A stretch of DNA of 6,455 bases, from the NCBI GenBank assembly GCA_028711355.1, contig JAQTSL010000217.1, positions 1 through 6,455 of the forward strand. The letters run 5' to 3'. Position numbers and translations under genes: made by a program. Below the pieces are notes generated by a model. It ran no database searches and had not been told where the DNA came from. It saw nothing but the letters and a program-made list of their open reading frames with translations. This DNA is from Rhodoferax sp. Lineage in GTDB: Bacteria > Pseudomonadota > Gammaproteobacteria > Burkholderiales > Burkholderiaceae_C. This document shows positions 5,760 through 6,455 of this stretch, piece after piece (the first letter of the stretch is position 1; every line of letters begins with the position of its first letter).

Positions 5760-6332
5760 ATGAGCATCAAAAGCGACAAGTGGATTCGCCGCATGGCCCA
5801 GCAGCATGGCATGATTGAGCCGTTCGAGCCCGCTCAGATTCGTCAGCGTGACGGCCACAAAATCATCAGCTACGGTACCAGCAGTTACGGTTACGACATC
5901 CGCTGCGCGCCTGAATTCAAGGTGTTTACCAACATTCACAGCACGGTGGTGGACCCAAAAAACTTTGACGAAAAAAGCTTTGTTGACTTCAATGAAGAGG
6001 TTTGCATCATTCCGCCCAACAGCTTCGCGCTGGCACGTACCGTTGAATACTTTCGCATTCCACGCAACGTGCTGACCGTCTGCCTGGGGAAAAGCACCTA
6101 CGCGCGCTGCGGCATCATCGTCAACGTGACGCCGTTTGAGCCCGAGTGGGAAGGCTATGTGACGCTGGAATTTTCCAACACGACACCGCTGCCGGCCAAG
6201 ATTTATGCGGGCGAAGGCTGTGCGCAAGTGCTGTTTTTCGAAAGCCACAAAGACGACGTTTGTGAGACCAGCTACAAAGATCGTGGCGGCAAATACCAGG
6301 GCCAGACCGGCGTGACGCTGCCCAAGGCCTGA
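5760..6332 (+). CDS. dcd: dCTP deaminase
   Basis: Dcd deaminates dCTP to dUTP in the cytoplasm; dUTPase then makes dUMP, the precursor for thymidylate. The product has 190 residues, close to the family's usual 188-193. It begins with the typical MSIKSDKWIRRMA and shows SSYGYDIR (41-48), the nucleotide-binding GKSTYARCG (110-118, with Lys111, Ser112 and Arg116 matching the E. coli active-site set), and LEFSN with Glu137, equivalent to the catalytic Glu138 of E. coli Dcd. The C-terminal KYQGQTGVTLPKA is the flexible lid that closes over the bound nucleotide. The start is set by an AGGAG site and by family alignment. Divergent from the VUT gene, followed by a terminator-like hairpin, so probably transcribed alone. 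Nothing suggests the bifunctional dCTP deaminase/dUTPase form. Confidence 0.97.
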   Translation: MSIKSDKWIRRMAQQHGMIEPFEPAQIRQRDGHKIISYGTSSYGYDIRCAPEFKVFTNIHSTVVDPKNFDEKSFVDFNEEVCIIPPNSFALARTVEYFRIPRNVLTVCLGKSTYARCGIIVNVTPFEPEWEGYVTLEFSNTTPLPAKIYAGEGCAQVLFFESHKDDVCETSYKDRGGKYQGQTGVTLPKA

Positions 6333-6351
6333 ACCAAGTTATCAGGCTTTT
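6327..6351 (+). terminator. rho-independent terminator of dcd, overlapping its stop
   Basis: GCCTGA (6327-6332) pairs with TCAGGC (6342-6347) across a 9-base loop, followed by TTTT (6348-6351). The flanking AAG can extend the stem through a G-T pair into the T run. The left arm contains the dcd stop codon TGA. The stem is short and the T run only four bases, so its strength is uncertain. Confidence 0.6.
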
Positions 6352-6379
6352 GCGTTGGCCGCTCTGGATCAACGATAAT
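6350..6379 (+). promoter_or_regulatory. possible promoter for a gene beyond the right edge
   Basis: GATAAT (6374-6379, five of six bases) lies 18 bases after a poor -35 match, TTGCGT (6350-6355). It would drive rightward transcription out of the window. Weak. Confidence 0.25.
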
Positions 6380-6391
6380 GGAACCCCTTAA

Positions 6392-6431
6392 CCCTGATTC
6401 GCAGGGCACCACCAGCTATCGGCTTGATAGC
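6392..6431. other. two tandem small hairpins in the non-coding right end
   Basis: CCCTG/CAGGG (6392-6396 with 6402-6406) and GCTATC/GATAGC (6415-6420 with 6426-6431) each have a 5-base loop and lie eight bases apart. No T tract follows, so they do not look like a terminator for rightward transcription. They could be the leader of the next gene or part of a repeat. Apart from these and the possible promoter, 6352-6455 shows nothing recognisable. Confidence 0.35.
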
Positions 6432-6455
6432 AATTGACCCTCAGCTTGAATGACC

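Noticed and set aside
6378..6437. 19-codon reading frame starting MEPLNPDSQG
   Set aside because: No ribosome binding site, no recognisable sequence, and it runs through both small hairpins; it is likely chance.

Overview
The window is ordinary chromosomal DNA of a GC-rich bacterium. The gene set and protein sequences (tRNA 2-selenouridine synthase, a TesA-type arylesterase facing a YbbA/LolD-like ATPase, YgiQ, a YhhQ/VUT transporter, Dcd) look like those of beta-proteobacteria of the order Burkholderiales. The protein style, and a short repeat I recall from such genomes, suggest Comamonadaceae (Rhodoferax/Polaromonas-like). That assignment is inference; no marker gene is present to prove it.

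Layout. Positions 1-1783 are a leftward unit: tesA is followed by mnmH, with a hint of a further gene at the left edge. tesA is broken by a one-base frameshift in an A5/T5 run near 1227-1231, so its catalytic Asp-His lies out of frame; its ancestral stop overlaps the mnmH start as ATGA. A LolD-type ABC ATPase faces tesA, and the two start codons overlap inside a single CATG. After the ATPase comes a gap (2454-2592) holding a multi-hairpin palindromic repeat and a T9 tract. Next is the long ygiQ radical-SAM gene, whose middle carries an AT-richer, in-frame, repeat-like insertion. A 13-bp inverted repeat separates ygiQ from the convergent queuosine-precursor transporter gene. That gene is divergent from dcd across 54 bp. 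dcd ends in a terminator-like hairpin overlapping its stop codon. The last ~100 bp are non-coding as far as can be seen, with two small hairpins and a possible promoter.

How the genes relate. They are mostly housekeeping genes and do not form one pathway. mnmH modifies wobble U34 in tRNAs, and the VUT transporter feeds queuosine, a wobble G34 modification; I see no sign that this shared theme reflects a functional link. Dcd supplies dUTP for thymidylate synthesis. I found no defence system, CRISPR array, prophage, insertion sequence or RNA gene, and I do not claim a new biological system. The points most worth checking are the broken esterase, the coding-region repeat in ygiQ, the palindromic repeats and the C9 tract in the transporter gene.
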